Origin: Zeugodacus cucurbitae
Lineage: Eukaryota; Arthropoda; Insecta; Diptera; Tephritidae
Assembly: GCF_028554725.1 (NCBI RefSeq)
Contig: NC_071671.1
Location: forward strand, 58,459,001 to 58,523,000
Direction of reading: 5' to 3'
Length of the DNA: 64,000 bases
Shown here: positions 47,676 through 59,656 of the stretch, piece by piece
Layout of the letters: each line of letters begins with the position of its first letter
Numbering within the stretch: position 1 is the stretch's first letter
Translations under genes and position numbers: made by a program
Notes under the pieces: model-generated
Seen by the model: the letters and a program-made list of their open reading frames with translations, nothing else
The model's database searches: none
Told to the model about the DNA's origin: nothing

Positions 47676-50299
47676 AATATTTGAAATCGGTCCATATCTG
47701 CCTTTTGCACTTATATACCAAATATAAAGATTTCCGTGCCTTCATTCAATTTTATACTGTAATTATTGGTCTAAATTTCCTAAATCTTAAGAAACGTAGG
47801 TACGATCAATATATTCCCCTAGCTCTCAGCTAAGTATAACATTCATTTCCAATTTTCCGATTTCCCTTAGATTGAATAATTGCGATAATTAGTATGATAT
47901 CTTAATGAAACTAGACAAAAATAATATCCTTAGAATATATTGTTTCACCAATCCGAAAACAACTGGCATTCATAACGAGTTATGATTCTAAAAATATTGC
48001 CGCCTACAAAATTTTTCGAAATTGTGTCTATTAACTTTATTTTTAAAATTCAAATCTAATTTAATTTACATTTCACAACAATTATGTCAATTCGTCAATT
48101 AGTGTTAACAAATTTAATTGCTCTGTTATCATTTAGACTTCACCTTGTTATAATTACCTACACTCAATTTACTGTTTTTTTATCACAGCAAACTATAAAT
48201 AAATTTGCATGTTACAAAATTGGCAATTTATTGCTTGCTTATTATATTTTAAGGTAATTAGATGTTAATTGCACAATTAACCACTTAAATTATCACTTTA
48301 TTAATTGGCAAACAATTCGTGGCGAAAAAAACATGCCAGTTTAACAACAAGTGTAAAATGCAAGTAATTTTATAGCATAAATAATAAAAAAAGATATTTT
48401 ATTATGTGTGTGTGATTAAATTAAGACAGCAACAACAAGAGATTGTGACAAAACTCAAAAAGCTGGCGTTGGAAAACTCAAATATAACACACACACACAA
48501 AAGTGAAACCATTAAACCACTTTCAGCTTTTTGCAATAAAAGTCTGGTAAGCTAAACTCACGTGATACTCGCCATAACGAGTTAAATGGTAAACAAATGC
48601 ATAAATGAATGAATGAATGAATGGTGAGTGATTTAAGTGGCGCACTACCAGATTTACGAATGTATATATGCAGTTCGTTTGGATCATATTTGGTTGGTGT
48701 AAAATGTCGTTTTTTTTGTTGAACGTATACAAATCTATTTCATCTGTTTTTCAGGTGCGTAGCAGGGAGAGCGGTCAGCTTGCTTTATATTTGTTGCAAG
48801 ATACGCCTAGACAACTAATTGTTGTCTGTCGCGCTAACTGTCAGTTGTATGATTGTAGATATGCGATACATACAAAATACCTTCTGTTCAGTCTCTGCCG
48901 CTTGCTGTGTTGAGCAAAAGCATCCGCTTAAACGCCACAGTAAGTCGAACTTACATTTATGATATATGGATGTAAGTAAGTAAGTACACTAGGGAGAGTC
49001 TAATAAGATTTAAAATAATCAATTTTAATACAATGTAAAAATGGGCCACGAATATATTTAGTAATTACTGTGTTATGTGGTTAAGAGTAATACTTAATCA
49101 AGGTTTTAATTGAGCTCGATATTATATAATTACTAATTCATCAACGTAGATAATTTTTGTTGTATCGAGTTATAGACTTAATTAAGCCAATCAGCTTCAA
49201 TTGAGCTTCATTCGACATACTTTATAAGCTATAAATTTTTAATTTCCCAATTATGATACTCTGAATTATATGTAACTGAAATTCTAGACTTAATTAAGTC
49301 AATTAGCTTTAATTGAGTGCTATTTATCGTAATTACTCAATGATAAACATTACATTTTTCAACTCAAGTAATCTTTGTTTTACATAAATCGAATTATAAT
49401 TAAGTAATTTAGCTTTAATTGAGTTTCAATTTATCATAATTACATAATTAAAATTTTAATTTCTCAGCTCAACTCAACTTCAGTTGTATGCAAGTAGAGC
49501 GATAATCAAGTAATTTCATATACTTCATTTACTCAATCAGCAAATTGCTAATAGACTGATTTAATATAATCAATTAATAAAGACTAGAAATCAGGTATTA
49601 TTTCTTTTGATTTCATTCAAGTGAAGTTGAATGAGTCTTCATTTGAAAATATCGAAATTAACAATTTGATTAGATACTTGATCGACTAAATTATGATGGA
49701 TATCTGGTCATAACGTTAGTTGTACTGAGCATTCTGTTGCATACGGTTATAATGGGCTAGTTAAGTCTAAAAAAAATGAATATAGGTTTCTTATTGGGTA
49801 TAGCATATCACATTAAATTAATTAAGATAAAATGTTTCATGTTGATGGATTACCTATTAGAAGGGGTACTTAAAAGGCAATATGTCGGACTTACGAAGAT
49901 GCATACGAAGATTAAATAATTTCTGACTTATTTGTGCTAATTTAAATTGGTGACAATATTTAATTTCGATTTGCGTCTGTTCTGTTTCCATTAAGGCGAA
50001 CCCTCGTAAGTTCACATAACTTCACTATACGTACATACAAATACTAATAGCTGCTTACTAAATATTTTCTAAACACACAAAATGATTTTTATTAATTTAG
50101 TTCAATCAATTATATATATATCAATTTAAATGTGTTACACTCTAATTTTTTTACTTTTTTCTAAATTTCCAATCATTTTTTCATTCACTTCTTAGACACA
50201 GTTTTTTTTCGCAATTTTTTAACTTGCCACAAACGGCACTCACGTTGACCATGTGCTCGGCTACGTCAAATTCAATAGTCTCCATTCAACGCAATTTAC
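47676..50299. other. Upstream region of the cuticle-like gene
   Basis: AT-rich. Between 49060 and 49560 the phrase 'taattaag..ctttaattgag' recurs at least four times, an old tandem or homeodomain-site-like array (TAATTA/TTAATTG cores). A (GAAT)n run lies near 48605-48622. No gene called. Confidence 0.4.
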
Positions 50300-50307
50300 T
50301 ATAAATA
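50300..50307 (+). promoter_or_regulatory. Candidate TATA box of cuticle-like gene
   Basis: TATAAATA about 114 bp before the ATG, in the highest-complexity part of the upstream region. It implies a start near 50330 and a leader of about 80 nt. Confidence 0.45.
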
Positions 50308-50413
50308 TTGTCGTTCTGCTGCAAGTTGTTTATAGTATTAACTTTGTCACTAAACACAGCAGAAGTTCGAAGCTTCACTTCACTACGCCTTTAAACTCGA
50401 AGATTTTTACAAC

Positions 50414-53400
50414 ATGAAAATTGCTGTAAGTTTGTGTAATTTTTGTTTGTGCTTTTGTCCTTTTGTTAAATTTATTGCAAATAAGTGGGTAAAAAGGACT
50501 TTTTCGTTGTACACACTTGGTCTAATAAAAAAGTCAGCGCAACATATTCGTGTTCATGTCAATTAAATTGAAGTGAAGCCGCAAAAAGTTGTAAATTGTT
50601 TGGGCGCGCATAAAGTGCGAATTTCTGTTGATCATCATGTATTAAAGCGTTTTACACATTTATAAATAATCAACAGTGAAGTGACGAGTGGCTGGTTTTG
50701 GTTGAAAGAAATTAAGTTGCAGTGTTTTTATTATTTGAGAGATTTCAACGACAATTTTTTGCTGTAATATTTTTTATACCCTGAACAGGGTATATTAAGT
50801 TTGTCACGAAGTTTGTAACACCCAGAATGAAGCGTCGGAGGCCCTATAAAGTATATATATAAATGATCAGAATGTTGAACTGAGTCGATTTAGCCATGTC
50901 CGTCTGTCTGTCTGTATATATACGAACTAGTCCTTCAGTTTTTAAGATATCGTTTTGAAATTTTGTAGATGTTATTTTCTCTTCAATAAGCTGCTCATTT
51001 GTCGGAACTGCCGATATCGGACCACTATATCATATAGCTGCCATACAAACTGAACGATCGGAATCAAGGGCTTGTATGGAAAACTTCCGCATTTTACTAC
51101 ATATCTTCACGAAATTTGGTGTGAGTTATTGTTCATAGAAATAATTTAATCTCCGAAAAAATTGTTCAGATCGGTTCACTGTAGCATATAGCTGCCATAC
51201 AAACCGAACGATCGGAATCAAGGGCTTGTATGGAAAATTTTCGCATTTTACTACATATCTTCACGAAATTTGTTGTGAGTTATTGTTCATAGAAATAATT
51301 TAATCACCCAAAAAAATTGTTCAGATCGGTTCACTATAGTATATAGCTGCCAGTAGAGTAAGTTTTTTACTTACTTTTTCTTACGTCTTTAGATTTGCTT
51401 AAACACATAGTTACTAAAAGAAATGCACCTGTGAAGGGTATATTAGCTTCGGTACAGCCGAAGTTAACGTTTTTTCTTGTTTTCCTATTTTTTATCATTA
51501 CTCTGGGACTCAATATCCACTTAATAGATTTAATAAATAATGTCCAGATATTTCAAAGAATAGTAGTAGGGTAGGAGTTTTAAATGGGATTCTTTTAGTG
51601 TAAGACCGAACAAAATTTCAAAATGGTTCTTTGGAATAGATGTCTCCTAGTCCAATCAGAATGTAACTTATCTAACATGAGCTCATATGAGATATATTAC
51701 AAGCAGTAGAAGGACTCAGACAGAATATTTTCGTCTTTGGAATCAAGAGAGTGGAATAAAATAGCAACGATTTAAAAAATCGAATCTGAATATAGGAACA
51801 AAATGTATGCAACAAACAGAAAGCATTCTGAAAAGCTCCAAATTACAAATATTTGAGTATAGTGTTGCCACCCGATCCACTAAGAAATCATTTCGATAAG
51901 TATTCATTCGGGTTTACGTAGAGGTATTGCATTAAATGGCGAAATATGTGTAAGAAAAAGTAAAATAAAGCAAAACTCGCTGAAATGTATTCAAACTAAG
52001 GGTCGTAGTAAGGTACTATATATATGTATGTACAAGCTAAATTGCTTCTTTATAACTCAAATTGATATTTTTAGCAGCGCAATCTACCGCCGTATAGCGT
52101 GAACAGTAATTCGCAGACAAAGAACGTATATATAATTACAAATACGGTCTTTGTCGCAGAGTTGCACAGCGTACAGAGGCAGGTTAATTGATCAATTAAC
52201 TCCTGTGTAAAAAAAATAAGGTATAAAATATTATGAGGAGACGATAAATTATAAAAATATTTAATTCCTGCCGTCAATATGAACATATGGACATCACTTC
52301 TACATTGTCCTTGGCGTATACGTAACATTTGTCACACGAACCGTAATAGTTAGTGAGAGGAGTGAAAAAATATATAAAATATAAAGAGAGAGCTATTTGA
52401 ATTGAAATAAAATGTAAATCAGGATTCAATTTTTAAAAGAAATATCGAATCTTTGATTTGCAACTCTCACCAGCTTCACTATCCGTTAAATAATTAAGAT
52501 TCAATTCAGATGGAATTTTTAAAATCATACTAATGCTTCACTAAACTTTTAGAAGAAAAAAAACATATTACAGCATAATAAAATAACCGTTAAATATAGT
52601 ATATATGTAGCTAGAGATTGAATTACATCACTTTTGCTCACACTCTTTCACACGTTTGTCGTTTGACTCAAAGGAATTATTTGCCCGTGTAATGAATGCG
52701 CTTTGTTGAATTTCACTTTGCTATTATTTTCAATGACACTTTTAATCCCGTTAACTACTAATTAAATATCACCTTGCCATTGAAGCCAACAATTGATTGA
52801 ACACAAAAACGAAAAAATAGAATGAGTAGGATGAGTGAAAAACTGTACTCGTATATATATACATATATATTGATGAACAATTTTTCACAGAAAAAATAAA
52901 TAATAATTTACACTTTAAATCAACAAAAAACAATCGATTTGAGGGAAATCAAATAATTAGAGGCTTCTACTAACACAGAACTAATCAAACTTTTTTCTAA
53001 AATAATGGAAATTGCATATTTAACCTCACACTAAAGATTCTTAAAATTATCATACAAGTCTACATATAATTTTAGACATCTTATAGTCTTTTCACACAAG
53101 AGCTAATTGATTGATTAACCGGCCTCTGCTCAATTAAAACGTTTATTAAGATCGATTTACCATACAAAATAAAAAACTACATTAATTTTAAATTTAATTT
53201 CCATCACCTTGAAAATAAAATGCAACTCTGCGACAAAGAAGAAAGATTTTTGTAATTATATCTACGTTCATTGTCTGCGATTGCTTGTATTTTTTGATAA
53301 AAAAAATCTACGGTAGATGTCGCTGCTAAAAATAATTTCAATAAGCTGATGGAAATTACCAATTTCTTATGAAAAGCAAAAACAAAAATCGAGTAGTCGA

Positions 53401-53839
53401 CAGTGTAAAAGCCAAAAAAGGGTTTCTCAATAAAAATTTTGATTGATCAATTAATTTGGCTGTGTAAAAACGATATTAGTTAATTGTAAATTAAATAAAA
53501 TTTACTTAAATTCTCTCTCTCTCTCTCTCTCTTTCTTCCGCACAGCTCATCGTACTCTTCGCCGCCAGCATGGCCATGGCTGCACCCGCTGACGAATCCT
53601 CTGCAAAGGAGAAGCGCGGCCTCACCTTGGGTCTGGGCTATCATGCACCATTGCTAACACATTCAACCACACATCTGGTGGCACCAACTGTGTACCATTC
53701 AGCACCGCTGTTGCATGCACCTGTCATACATGCACCACTCATTACGCACTCGGCACCAATTATCACCTCACATGCCATTTCACATTCGATTTTGCCCTCA
53801 TATCACTTGCCAGCCTATTCATCGTTGCATTACAAATAA
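50414..53839 (+). CDS. Secreted His/Ala/Pro-rich cuticle-like protein (2 exons)
   Basis: Exon 1 (50414-50425) encodes MKIA and ends at GTAAGT; exon 2 (53546-53839) follows a CT-rich tract and CACAG. The phase-0 join gives 101 residues. The signal peptide is MKIALIVLFAASMAMA, cut before APADES. After a KEKRG stretch, which could be a dibasic processing point, the protein is low-complexity with repeated HAP/HSAP units (APLLHAPVIHAPLITHSAP) and ends YSSLHYK. A four-residue first exon followed by a long intron is typical of fly cuticular and retinin-like secreted genes (family knowledge). Role as a structural extracellular protein is inferred. The 3.1-kb intron carries a DINE-like insertion and two inverted MITE copies. 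Confidence 0.9.
50769..51480 (+). mobile_element. DINE-like element, family B, in the cuticle-like gene intron
   Basis: 'tttataccctgaacagggta' to 'ccgaagttaacgttttttct'. The same family as 6610-7925 but with only two of the ~153-bp internal units. Confidence 0.8.
51481..52064. other. Intron DNA, nothing recognised
   Basis: AT-rich intron sequence of the cuticle-like gene. Confidence 0.5.
52065..52225 (-). mobile_element. MITE copy (partial), inverted relative to 53082-53475
   Basis: Shares, in reverse complement, 'caactctgcgacaaaga', 'taattatatatacgtt' and 'gcgctgctaaaa' with the copy at 53220-53337, and the subterminal 'gttaattgatcaattaac' with 28079-28392. Confidence 0.7.
53082..53475 (+). 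mobile_element. MITE copy with imperfect terminal inverted repeats
   Basis: The left end TTATAGTCTTTTCACACA pairs imperfectly with the right '...ctgtgtaaaaacgata'; 'tgattgatcaattaattt' lies just inside. Related to the 314-bp element at 28079. It lies about 70 bp before the splice acceptor of the cuticle-like gene. Confidence 0.7.
53513..53540 (+). repeat. (CT)n tract forming the polypyrimidine tract of an acceptor
   Basis: About ten CT units followed by TTTCTTCCG directly before CACAG of cuticle-like exon 2. Confidence 0.8.
53546..53839 (+). CDS. Cuticle-like protein gene, exon 2 (most of the coding region)
   Basis: Encodes LIVLFAASMAMA and the whole mature protein. Acceptor CACAG at 53541-53545 follows a (CT)n pyrimidine tract. 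Stop TAA at 53837-53839. Confidence 0.9.
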   Translation, partial: LIVLFAASMAMAAPADESSAKEKRGLTLGLGYHAPLLTHSTTHLVAPTVYHSAPLLHAPVIHAPLITHSAPIITSHAISHSILPSYHLPAYSSLHYK

Positions 53840-54077
53840 ATGCGTCAGATGCGATTTTTTGCTGTGCAAGGCAACAACAGCAAACAAATTACAACAAATT
53901 GGTTTACTAAAATAATGACAGAGGCAGAAATCAATGAAATGAATTATGCATTTTTTTTTTAAATAGATGGCAACACTTACACATTATTCACACTATTCAA
54001 AAGCTTACTATTTACAGTGCTTATTAAAGGATTATTATTGCACAATAGTATATTTGCCGACGTGTTTTTTATAGCAA

Positions 54078-54113
54078 AATAAATTCTTGTATGTCTCAAA
54101 GCAGTGAAATAAA
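54078..54113 (+). terminator. Poly(A) signals of cuticle-like gene
   Basis: Two AATAAA hexamers at 54078-54083 and 54108-54113, about 240-270 nt after the stop codon, give a short 3' UTR. Confidence 0.5.
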
Positions 54114-54971
54114 GCCGCTTATATGTCAATAATAGCTACAGCAAAAACAACACCTTGTGGTTTCTTATTTTCTTTGCTTTCTCTCCACATTTTATTTTAT
54201 TTTATTTTCACTTTCAACTGTTTACTTTTCGTTATTCTTTTTTTTAGCTTTTTTGTTTGACTGTTTTGCTCCTTCTTTCGCCTTTTGTAGATTTTGCTGG
54301 TTTTTATTTTTAAAATCCCTTTGAGATTTTGCGGCTCTGGCATCATGTTAATGTATAATTTGTGGATACTGTGTATAAGCTATAATAAAGAGCTTGTTTG
54401 CTTGATACTTTAGATGTTTTTTATGTTGCCCAGTGGATTTGTGGAGGTGGTAATAGCTAGTAATAGAGAAGACTGAAAAATACTTTTTAACTTTTTATTT
54501 GCAGAAATAGCATTTAAAGTACTTGTTTACGTGTGATTTTTGCAAATTTAAGAATACTGCAAATTTACGGATGTAGAGAAAAATAAAGGTGTCTGGGGGA
54601 TATGGATTTCGTTAAATCAAGGTCCATTCCTGTCATGGATAGTGGGTTAATAGAAGGTGAAATAGGAACATATATGCCTTTTAATGTTAAGAAATACATT
54701 TTAGCTTTTGAATTATAAAACTAAGAAGAGGTTTCCAAGAGCTGAGAATTCCAGAAAGCGACAATGTGAATAATGAAATCGGATCAAACACAGATTTGCG
54801 AAAACAGGCATCTCCATAGCATGTGTCAAATAAAATGGGTTGGACGTGATTTAAAGGCAAAAAAAAAATGAAAGATATAAACACTTGAAGACGGATCCCA
54901 ACATTGGCAACTCTGGAAAATTTGAAACGTTGGAATTTGCTAACTTGTATTAATTTTTTGTTGAATATTTA
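54114..54971. other. Downstream flank of the cuticle-like gene, noncoding
   Basis: T-rich sequence without recognised genes or repeats. Confidence 0.5.
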
Positions 54972-56095
54972 TAAATCGGACAATTGCCACGTCCACAAAA
55001 TGGTCAAAACCGAAAACATATAAAGTGTCATAACTAAGCCATAGATAAAGTTATAACATCAAAGTGTAAAAAATTTTAGTACAAAGGATCACACTAGGAA
55101 GGGGCATATTTGAATGTAAATTTTTTGGGAAAGTGGGCGTGGCCACGCTCCCAAATATGTTTTTTGTGCATATCTCGTATACAACAAAAGCTATATCATC
55201 GAAATGCTCTAGAATCGTTTCTTTTAAGCACTTCCTTATAAAATCTAAAAATGGAGGAAATCGGATTATCACCACGCGTATCTACCATACAAAGGTTATG
55301 TTGAAAACTACTGAAAATGCTTTAATTCATTAAGAAAAAACAGTAGAAACCTTAAATTACATGGTAAAGATGGTACAGAAGATCTGCTCTGCAAGCGGTA
55401 TTCAAAATTTGAAACGGGTGTGGCTGCGCCCACTATGGGTCAAAAACCGTACCTCCGAAACTACTCGACCAATTTCAATGAAATTCGGTTCCTGGCATGC
55501 CAATCATATGTTTTGAAAAAGAACGAACTCGGTTGACAACCACGCCTTTTTTCCATATACTAGAACTTTGAAGTCGATCTGAATCGTTTACTTTACAATA
55601 TATAAAGTAAGAAGAAGAAATACTGAATTTATAGTGTGGCATCGTCTTTCTAAAAATCATCGAAATCGGACCATAAGTTTCAAGGCCCATGTATCGAATA
55701 TAAGGACCTCAGTATTCTAATAAATTTTTTACCGAAAATATGAATAAATTTGAGAGGGTATATTTTTCTTCTAATAATATGTCTCCGTGCCAGCAATGGG
55801 TGAAATCGGGTTACCCTAGCTCCCATATACCTAATATTTGGGGTTTCAAACTTTACAAAATTTGGTGAGCATATGATCTGGGATAAAATGTAGCTAGGTG
55901 GAAAAAATATTTTGAATCGGACCATGAATTACCGAGCCCCTATATATTATATATACTGATTTTTGTTTCCTAATGGACTTTATGCCGAATATGTTGGTCA
56001 AATTGTGTGTTGTGTGTATTGATAAAATTAAATAAATAAATTGCGAGAGTATATAATGTTCGGTTACACCCGAACTTAGCCTTTCCTTACTTGTT
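54972..56095 (+). mobile_element. DINE-like element, family A, copy 10 (5'-truncated)
   Basis: Starts inside the element at 'ggacaattgccacgtccaca' and ends 'ctttccttacttgtt'. Its tail faces the tail of copy 11, about 190 bp away. Confidence 0.8.
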
Positions 56096-56287
56096 TAAAC
56101 ATGGTTATGTTTGTTATTTTGAGATATGTCTAAGTAAAAGAACTCCCGAATACGAGCTAGGTTTTATAGTGGCAATACCATTCTATTTTAGTTTCTGAAG
56201 AGTCAGGTCTTTTCATATTATGACGATACTATAACCCTCCAAAATAAGGTATAATCTTTAACATTTATCTCTTAGAAGTCGATATTT

Positions 56288-57745
56288 AACAAGTAAGGAA
56301 AGGCTAAGTTCGGGTGCAACCGCACATTTTATACTCTCGCAATTTATTGCTATATTTTTATTAAGATACCACACAATTTGACCCAAAAATTTGGTATAAA
56401 GTCCAATAGAAAAACGAAAATCATCACATGGTATCATTACATGGTATATAGGCTGAGGTAATTCCTGAGCCGATTAAATTCATTTTCATCACCAACATTC
56501 ATTATATCTAAGATTGTATGTTTATTTAATTTGGCTGAGAAATTTCATATATTAGTCGATTTATAAGCTATTAAGCCCATCGTATTTTTGAAACTCCTAT
56601 AATTAGCTATATGAGCGCTCGGGGAAGTTATGACCCGATTTTAACCATTTCTGATACAGAGACACACTATTAGAAAAAAAAAGATTTCCTCTGAATTAAA
56701 TTAAGATATCTGAGAGATTTAATGATATTTTCGGTGAAAAATTACCATAATGCACTGAGTTCTTCAAATTCGATATCCGGGGCCTTGAAAAGTTATAGTC
56801 AGATTTCGACAATTTTTTCACAAGTTATGTCACGGATCATATACAGTATTTATGTGAACTTTTATTTCGCTATCTTCATTGGTTCCTAATGAATATCTTA
56901 TAAAGTGAAGGAATCAGATGGAATTGAAAATTGAGTTATATGGGAAGTTCTCGTAGTTGTATACCGATCATCAGGGTGTCAAGAAAATACTATATACCGA
57001 ATTTCATTGAAATCTGTCGAGTAGTTCCTGAAATATGGTTTTTGACCCATAAGTGTGAGATGCCACGCCCATTTTTCATTTTGTAAAAAAAAATCGAGTG
57101 CAGCTTCCTTCTGCTATTTCTTCTGTAAAATTTAGTGCTCCTGACATTTTTCGTTAGTGAGTTAACGCACTTTTAGTAATTTTCAACCCAACCTTTGTAT
57201 GGGAGGTGGGCGTGGTTATTATCCGATTTCGTTCATTTTTGGACTGTATTAAGAAGTGGCTAAAAAAGACGACTACAGAAAGTTTAGCTTATATAGCTCT
57301 ATTGGTTTGCGAGATATGTACAAAAAACCTATTTGGGGGCGGGTCCACGCCCACTTCCCCAAAAAAATTACATCCAAATATGCCCCTCCATAGTGCGATC
57401 CTTCATACCAAATTTTATTTCCATAGCTTTATTTATGGCACTTTATGTGTTTTCGGTTTTGTGGCGTGGCAGTGGTACGATTTTGCCCATTTTCGAAAGC
57501 CAACAACAAGAAATAAGTGTGCCAAGTTTCATCAAGATATCTTAATTTTTATCCAAGTTACAGCTTGCACAGACGGACGGACGGACAGACAGACATTCGG
57601 ATTTTGACTCGCCTCGTCACCCTGATCACTTTGGTATATATAACCCTATATCTAACTCGTTTAGTTTTGGGTGTTACAAACAACCGTTATGTGAACAAAA
57701 CTATAATACTCTCTTTAGCAACTTTTGTTGCGAGAGTATAAAAAG
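56288..57745 (-). mobile_element. DINE-like element, family A, copy 11 (full length)
   Basis: 'aacaagtaaggaaaggctaa' to 'ttgttgcgagagtataaaaa', about 1.46 kb. A 133-codon frame on the plus strand (57206-57607) corresponds to repeat sequence and is not called a gene. Confidence 0.85.
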
Positions 57746-58892
57746 GTTTAAAGAGTGGTGACCAAAATCACATTTCAAGTTTTGTGTGAGAGAGCAAATT
57801 TTTAAAATTATATACAATATACATATATTAGAGGAATAGGAAAGTAAATATACACGAACAATTAAAGCAAATGAACGAAGGCTACACTAAAAACACGCTA
57901 ACAATCATCCCACTCGTCAGGCGCTGATGTTGGTTGGCGAAATAGCGCAAAAGTTGCAAACACTTTAAGTGGCATTAACCCACATTGCCACTTCAACGCT
58001 TAGCATGCGCTTTGATGTTTGCAATCAACAATATAGTTACTAAAAATAAAAAAACAACAACAACAACAACAACAACGCGAATAACAAACCAACTCAATAA
58101 GGCAAACGATACGATTCAATAACTAAGGAGTAGCAACGATGATTGAGAAAATGGTGTCATACAAAACGGTGCCGATGACTACGAATAGCGGTTATAAACA
58201 AGCATTTGAAAAATATAACGGATTGTAGGAAGCACATTCTATACATAAACGAGCACATCGTAAACGAGAGCAAAAGGGTGAAACTTCAAAGCTTAAGTTC
58301 GCTCGTTGGTTTACATTCCGCACGTTGGTTGCCTTGAATGAAGCGTCGAAATGGATTGACAGTAAACGTTGCGCTGTCAAGTGCCACTGAAGGACAGTTT
58401 TTTTTTTTTGCTCAGGGTTTTATGTAAGGGTGGCAAATGAAACGCAAATCGTCTTATCCGTTTGTTTTTTCTTCCGTTTCCTGTAGAAAATATATGTACT
58501 TGTTTAGGAGGGCATTTGTTGTTTACAATTCAACTTTGATTTGCACCTTACAACTTAAACCGATTCAATGGCCAATGAAAGCAAAGGAAGCGGTAAATTG
58601 GTGCACTGATTGTTGACAACCCCACTCCATTTCCCTTTCCTTTTCATCTTGCACGTTCACAACATTCAACCCATACAAAGTACCGTTACGGTAACTATGC
58701 CAATGAACACTTTACTCATACACAAACAAAAGAGTTAGCGAAAGCACTCTATGCGCTATTCACCTGTTTTCTCCATCTAATTGACACTTCAAATGGTTAA
58801 GAATTCCTAAGTGTCCCTCGTTTCTAAAATCGTCATTTGCAGGCGCTAAAGTATTTTAAAAATATCTTTCAGACTCTTACCCTTACGCTTCT
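57746..58892. other. Noncoding, includes (AAC)n
   Basis: (AAC)n at 58054-58076; the less AT-rich block 57890-58380 has no recognised domain. Confidence 0.45.
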
Positions 58893-58949
58893 TAAGGGGT
58901 TAGGCCAATCTGTGATTTAAAAAAAAATGTTATTTACCCTGACTTTATA

Positions 58950-59358
58950 CGTGGTGTGTTCAAAAAATAACGGTAATTTTTCGGGTCCTTAGAGTCCAAT
59001 TGTCGTTTGTAAAAATCTCGCACTTCGTTCGTGAACTCTTTGCCTAAAGCAATACTGTAACTATAATTCAGCATTCATATTCGTCAGACATGAGTCCGTT
59101 TGACTTTTTCCTATTTCTCAAAATAAAGAGAACTTTAAAGGTTCGTCGTTTTACAAGCATACGAGAATTATCTGAAAGAACCAAACACTATCCTAAAAAT
59201 CGAGTTTGAGAAGTGTATCGACCATTGGAAGAAACGCAACGCTATCATAAAAATGGGGAGTACTATTTTGAAGGCTATAACATTAATGTAAACGAATGAG
59301 TAATTATTATTTAAAAAAACAAATCGAAAAAAACCCGTTAATTTTTAAACCCACCTCG
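58950..59358 (+). mobile_element. 409-bp mariner deletion derivative with both ends
   Basis: Flanked by TA. The left end CGTGGTGTGTTCAAAAAATA and the right end (...AATTTTTAAACCCACCTCG) are imperfect inverted repeats. The interior keeps only the transposase C-terminus in broken frames: ...SDMSPFDFFLFLKIKRTL and YYFEGYNINVNE then stop. It lies about 55 bp after a TTAAGGGG element end at 58893. Confidence 0.8.
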
Positions 59359-59656
59359 TACACTCACTTTCTATATCATAAATAACCGTTATCCGAGGCT
59401 TTCGTCGATTTTTCATTAGTACTTCGTTTTTATCTTAAGCCCTACTCACAACCGCAGGAGCGGGTTCGCTTTCTCACTTTAGCTCGCCTCCAAACGGCTG
59501 TTTTTGGCTACCCAGAGGATAATTGGTCTAAAACCGAAAGTCCTGAGCTGCTTGAACCATGTGGAGAAGAATCGTTTCTGGCCACTCCCAAGTGAATGAC
59601 AATCAAAAACTTTCCTCACTTACGTGAACTTCTACACATGATCCCATCCCTTTCAC
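59359..59656. other. Spacer, likely old repeat
   Basis: A GC-richer patch ('ctcgcctccaaacggctg') without an identifiable protein. Confidence 0.35.

Noticed and set aside
57206..57607. 133-codon plus-strand ORF
   Set aside because: Same repeat-derived frame in DINE copy 11.
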